64,000 bases of DNA from Dysgonomonas sp. UBA5412. GTDB taxonomy: Bacteria > Bacteroidota > Bacteroidia > Bacteroidales > Dysgonomonadaceae. Shown piece after piece: positions 62,455-64,000 of this stretch. The notes below the pieces were generated by a model. It had not been told where the DNA came from and ran no database searches. It saw only the letters and a program-made list of their open reading frames with translations. Where the stretch lies: assembly GCA_002409595.1 (NCBI GenBank), contig DHNQ01000008.1, positions 7,600 through 71,599 of the forward strand, in the 5' to 3' direction. The position numbers were made by a program, and so were the translations under genes. Position 1 is the stretch's first letter; each line of letters opens with the position of its first letter.

Positions 62455-63678
62455 ATGAAAGAAGAATTAAAGATTTTATTTTACCTGAAAAAGAATCAGA
62501 GTAAGAAAAACGGTCTTTGCCCTGTGATGGGGCGTATACAAGTTGATAAAAGTATGGCACAATTCAGCCTGAAGATTGATGCCGATGCCGCTTTGTGGGA
62601 TACCAAAGCCGGACGAATGATCGGCAAAAGCAAACTGGCACAAGAAGTAAACCGTGTTATCAATCGTATTCATTTGGTTATCCATACTCGCTATAAGGAA
62701 CTGAAAAAAATACATCCATCAGTCAATGCCAACGACCTTAAAAATGCAAGTCAAGGGATAGCTGTGACACAAGCCTGTGTTTTGGATTCTTTCAGAACGA
62801 TGAATGAAAGTATATCCCAACGTATAGGAATCGATTATACCCAATCGGCATTCGAGCAGTATATAAATGCTTACAAGGCTTTGGAGAAATTTATCCAAGA
62901 AAAACTCAAACAGAAAGATATTCCATTCAAGGCACTAACTTATTCACTGGTCGAAGACTATTACGCGTATCTCCGTGTAGATCGTAAATTTTCAATCGGT
63001 ACGAGCGGTATCTATCTGATTTATTTTCGCAAGGTTATACGTAATGCTGTTAACCAAGGCATCCTCTCCCATGATCCATCTTCGGGTTTTGAATCCGAAA
63101 CAAAGGATGCCGTCCATAAAGCCCTCACCAAAGAAGAATTGGATAAGTTTATGGCAGACGAGCCGAGAGTTCGACAACAAAAGAAAACCAAAGACCTGTT
63201 TCTCTTTGCAGTTTTCACCGGATTATCATACATCGACATGAAGAATCTGACTTATAACGATATCAGAACGATGGAAGACGGTAGCCAGTGGATAGTGTCT
63301 AAACGACAAAAGACAGGTGTTGACTATCGGGTACGTCTTTGGGATATTCCTTTGGTAATTATTGAGAAATATCGTGGACAGATGCCTGATGAAAAAGTTC
63401 TTGATATTCCCAACAAGATGACTGTTCATTCGGGTCTGAACGCCATTGCTAAACGATGCGGGATTACAAAGAAGCTGGGTGTTCATATGAGCCGCCACAC
63501 ATTCGCCAGTTTGATAACCCTTTCAGAGGGTGTCCCTATCGAAACGGTTTCCAAAATGCTTGGTCATGAGCATATAAAAACCACCCAACGCTACGCGGAA
63601 CTCTCTTTGGATAAAATCACAGAGGATGCCAAACTATTATCCACCCGCATAGCCGAAAGATTTACATTTATTGATTAA
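62455..63678 (+). CDS. Tyrosine-type recombinase/integrase, IntDOT-like class
   Basis: Site-specific recombinase of a Bacteroidota integrative element. The 407 residues have an N-terminal arm-binding region (about 1-95), a SAM-like core-binding domain (about 110-205) and the catalytic domain. The Arg I box reads TGLSYIDMKNL with Ser258 instead of Arg, as recalled for IntDOT of CTnDOT. KRQKTG gives the beta-hairpin Lys, HMSRH the His/Arg pair near 344-347, LGHEHIKTTQRYAEL the second His and Tyr380. A second recombinase starts 21 nt downstream. Confidence 0.93.
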   Translation: MKEELKILFYLKKNQSKKNGLCPVMGRIQVDKSMAQFSLKIDADAALWDTKAGRMIGKSKLAQEVNRVINRIHLVIHTRYKELKKIHPSVNANDLKNASQGIAVTQACVLDSFRTMNESISQRIGIDYTQSAFEQYINAYKALEKFIQEKLKQKDIPFKALTYSLVEDYYAYLRVDRKFSIGTSGIYLIYFRKVIRNAVNQGILSHDPSSGFESETKDAVHKALTKEELDKFMADEPRVRQQKKTKDLFLFAVFTGLSYIDMKNLTYNDIRTMEDGSQWIVSKRQKTGVDYRVRLWDIPLVIIEKYRGQMPDEKVLDIPNKMTVHSGLNAIAKRCGITKKLGVHMSRHTFASLITLSEGVPIETVSKMLGHEHIKTTQRYAELSLDKITEDAKLLSTRIAERFTFID

Positions 63679-63698
63679 CCTTATTTAAACAAAAAATT

Positions 63699-64000
63699 AT
63701 GCGTAGTACATTCAATATATTATTCTATATCAACCGTAACAAGCAAAAGAAAAACGGTAAATGTCCCCTTATGGGCAAAATTACTGTAGACGGTAAAGTT
63801 TCTCAATTCAGCATAAAAGAAGAAATAGAGCCAAGTCTTTGGTCTGTAAAGAAAGGATGCTCCATTGGAGAAAGTAAATCAGATAAGGAACTCAATCGAA
63901 AGTTGAAAGAGTACCGACAATCGCTTCGGGTATACTACGACAGATTGGTTGAAGAAAATGCCTATGTAACTGTTGAAAGTCTGAAAGATGCCTTGTTGAA
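63699..64000 (+). CDS. Second tandem tyrosine recombinase (partial, N-terminal 100 residues)
   Basis: The frame starts MRSTFNILFYINRNKQKK and is cut by the right edge. Its first 60 residues parallel the preceding integrase (NILFYINRNKQKKNGKCPLMG versus KILFYLKKNQSKKNGLCPVMG; alignment over about 8-25 residues at the start). The arm-binding domain is clearly present; the catalytic part is outside the window. Tandem recombinase genes are common at ends of Bacteroidota mobile elements. Confidence 0.88.
   Translation, partial: MRSTFNILFYINRNKQKKNGKCPLMGKITVDGKVSQFSIKEEIEPSLWSVKKGCSIGESKSDKELNRKLKEYRQSLRVYYDRLVEENAYVTVESLKDALL

Noticed and set aside
1..64000. CRISPR arrays, complete insertion sequences, rRNA
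   Set aside because: No regularly spaced repeats, no transposase frame and no rRNA signature was seen on either strand.

Overview
The window is an AT-rich chromosomal segment from a member of the Bacteroidota. The SusC/SusD/SusE glycan locus, PorV of the type IX secretion system, S9 peptidases and many lipoproteins, the near absence of Shine-Dalgarno sites and the repeated TAnnTTTG promoter element all point to Bacteroidales. A Dysgonomonas-like organism is my guess, not a demonstration.

Layout. 1-2.4 kb: an RND efflux pump (adaptor plus the first 409 residues of the pump, cut by the left edge). 2.4-11.2 kb: an alpha-glucan utilisation locus, susC-susD-susE followed, after a terminator, by a GH97 (SusB-type) alpha-glucosidase with its own promoter. 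An identical 14-bp LacI-type palindrome sits 54-55 nt upstream of the -7 box of both transcription units, so they look like one regulon. 11.2-13.9 kb: a LOG protein / secreted protein / bcp / recA operon. 14-21.1 kb: poorly conserved envelope genes, including lipoproteins, three lipocalin-like proteins, a polytopic membrane protein, a YccF protein, an Arg/Asn/Tyr-rich secreted protein and a tiny Cys-rich lipoprotein. 21.2-34.1 kb: guanidino hydrolase, DPP-type S9 peptidase, GDPD phosphodiesterase, era, aroA, ppc and an HprK/PEPCK-fold kinase-like protein. 34.4-35 kb: a cobalamin riboswitch in front of a Cys-rich CWC-type small protein. 35.1-50.4 kb: housekeeping genes (hsp15-like, pth, rplY, gpmA, dusB, mnmD, ispF, porV, FAH-family hydrolase, GT2, tonB, tex, rluA-type, succinyl-CoA:acetate CoA-transferase, rdgB, aminotransferase). 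50.5-55.3 kb: a second cobalamin riboswitch driving btuB-btuG-btuF-like genes. 55.3-58.8 kb: a second TonB receptor with a long N-terminal signal region, an NlpC/P60-like hydrolase and a lipoprotein. 58.8-60.5 kb: mgtE behind a structured leader. 60.5-62.1 kb: an FAD-dependent oxidoreductase. 62.2-64 kb: the left end of an integrated element with two tandem tyrosine recombinases, the second cut by the right edge.

How the parts work together. The sus genes capture and hydrolyse alpha-glucans at the surface and in the periplasm. The two riboswitches put corrinoid capture (BtuB, BtuG, BtuF) and a small Cys-rich protein under B12 control; the BtuCD permease is not here. TonB can energise the three TonB-dependent receptors. 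PPC and the CoA-transferase belong to the PEP-to-succinate fermentation typical of these bacteria. Matches to the -7 element TAnnTTTG were used to choose several starts downstream of the longest open frame. No tRNA, rRNA, CRISPR array or complete insertion sequence was seen.
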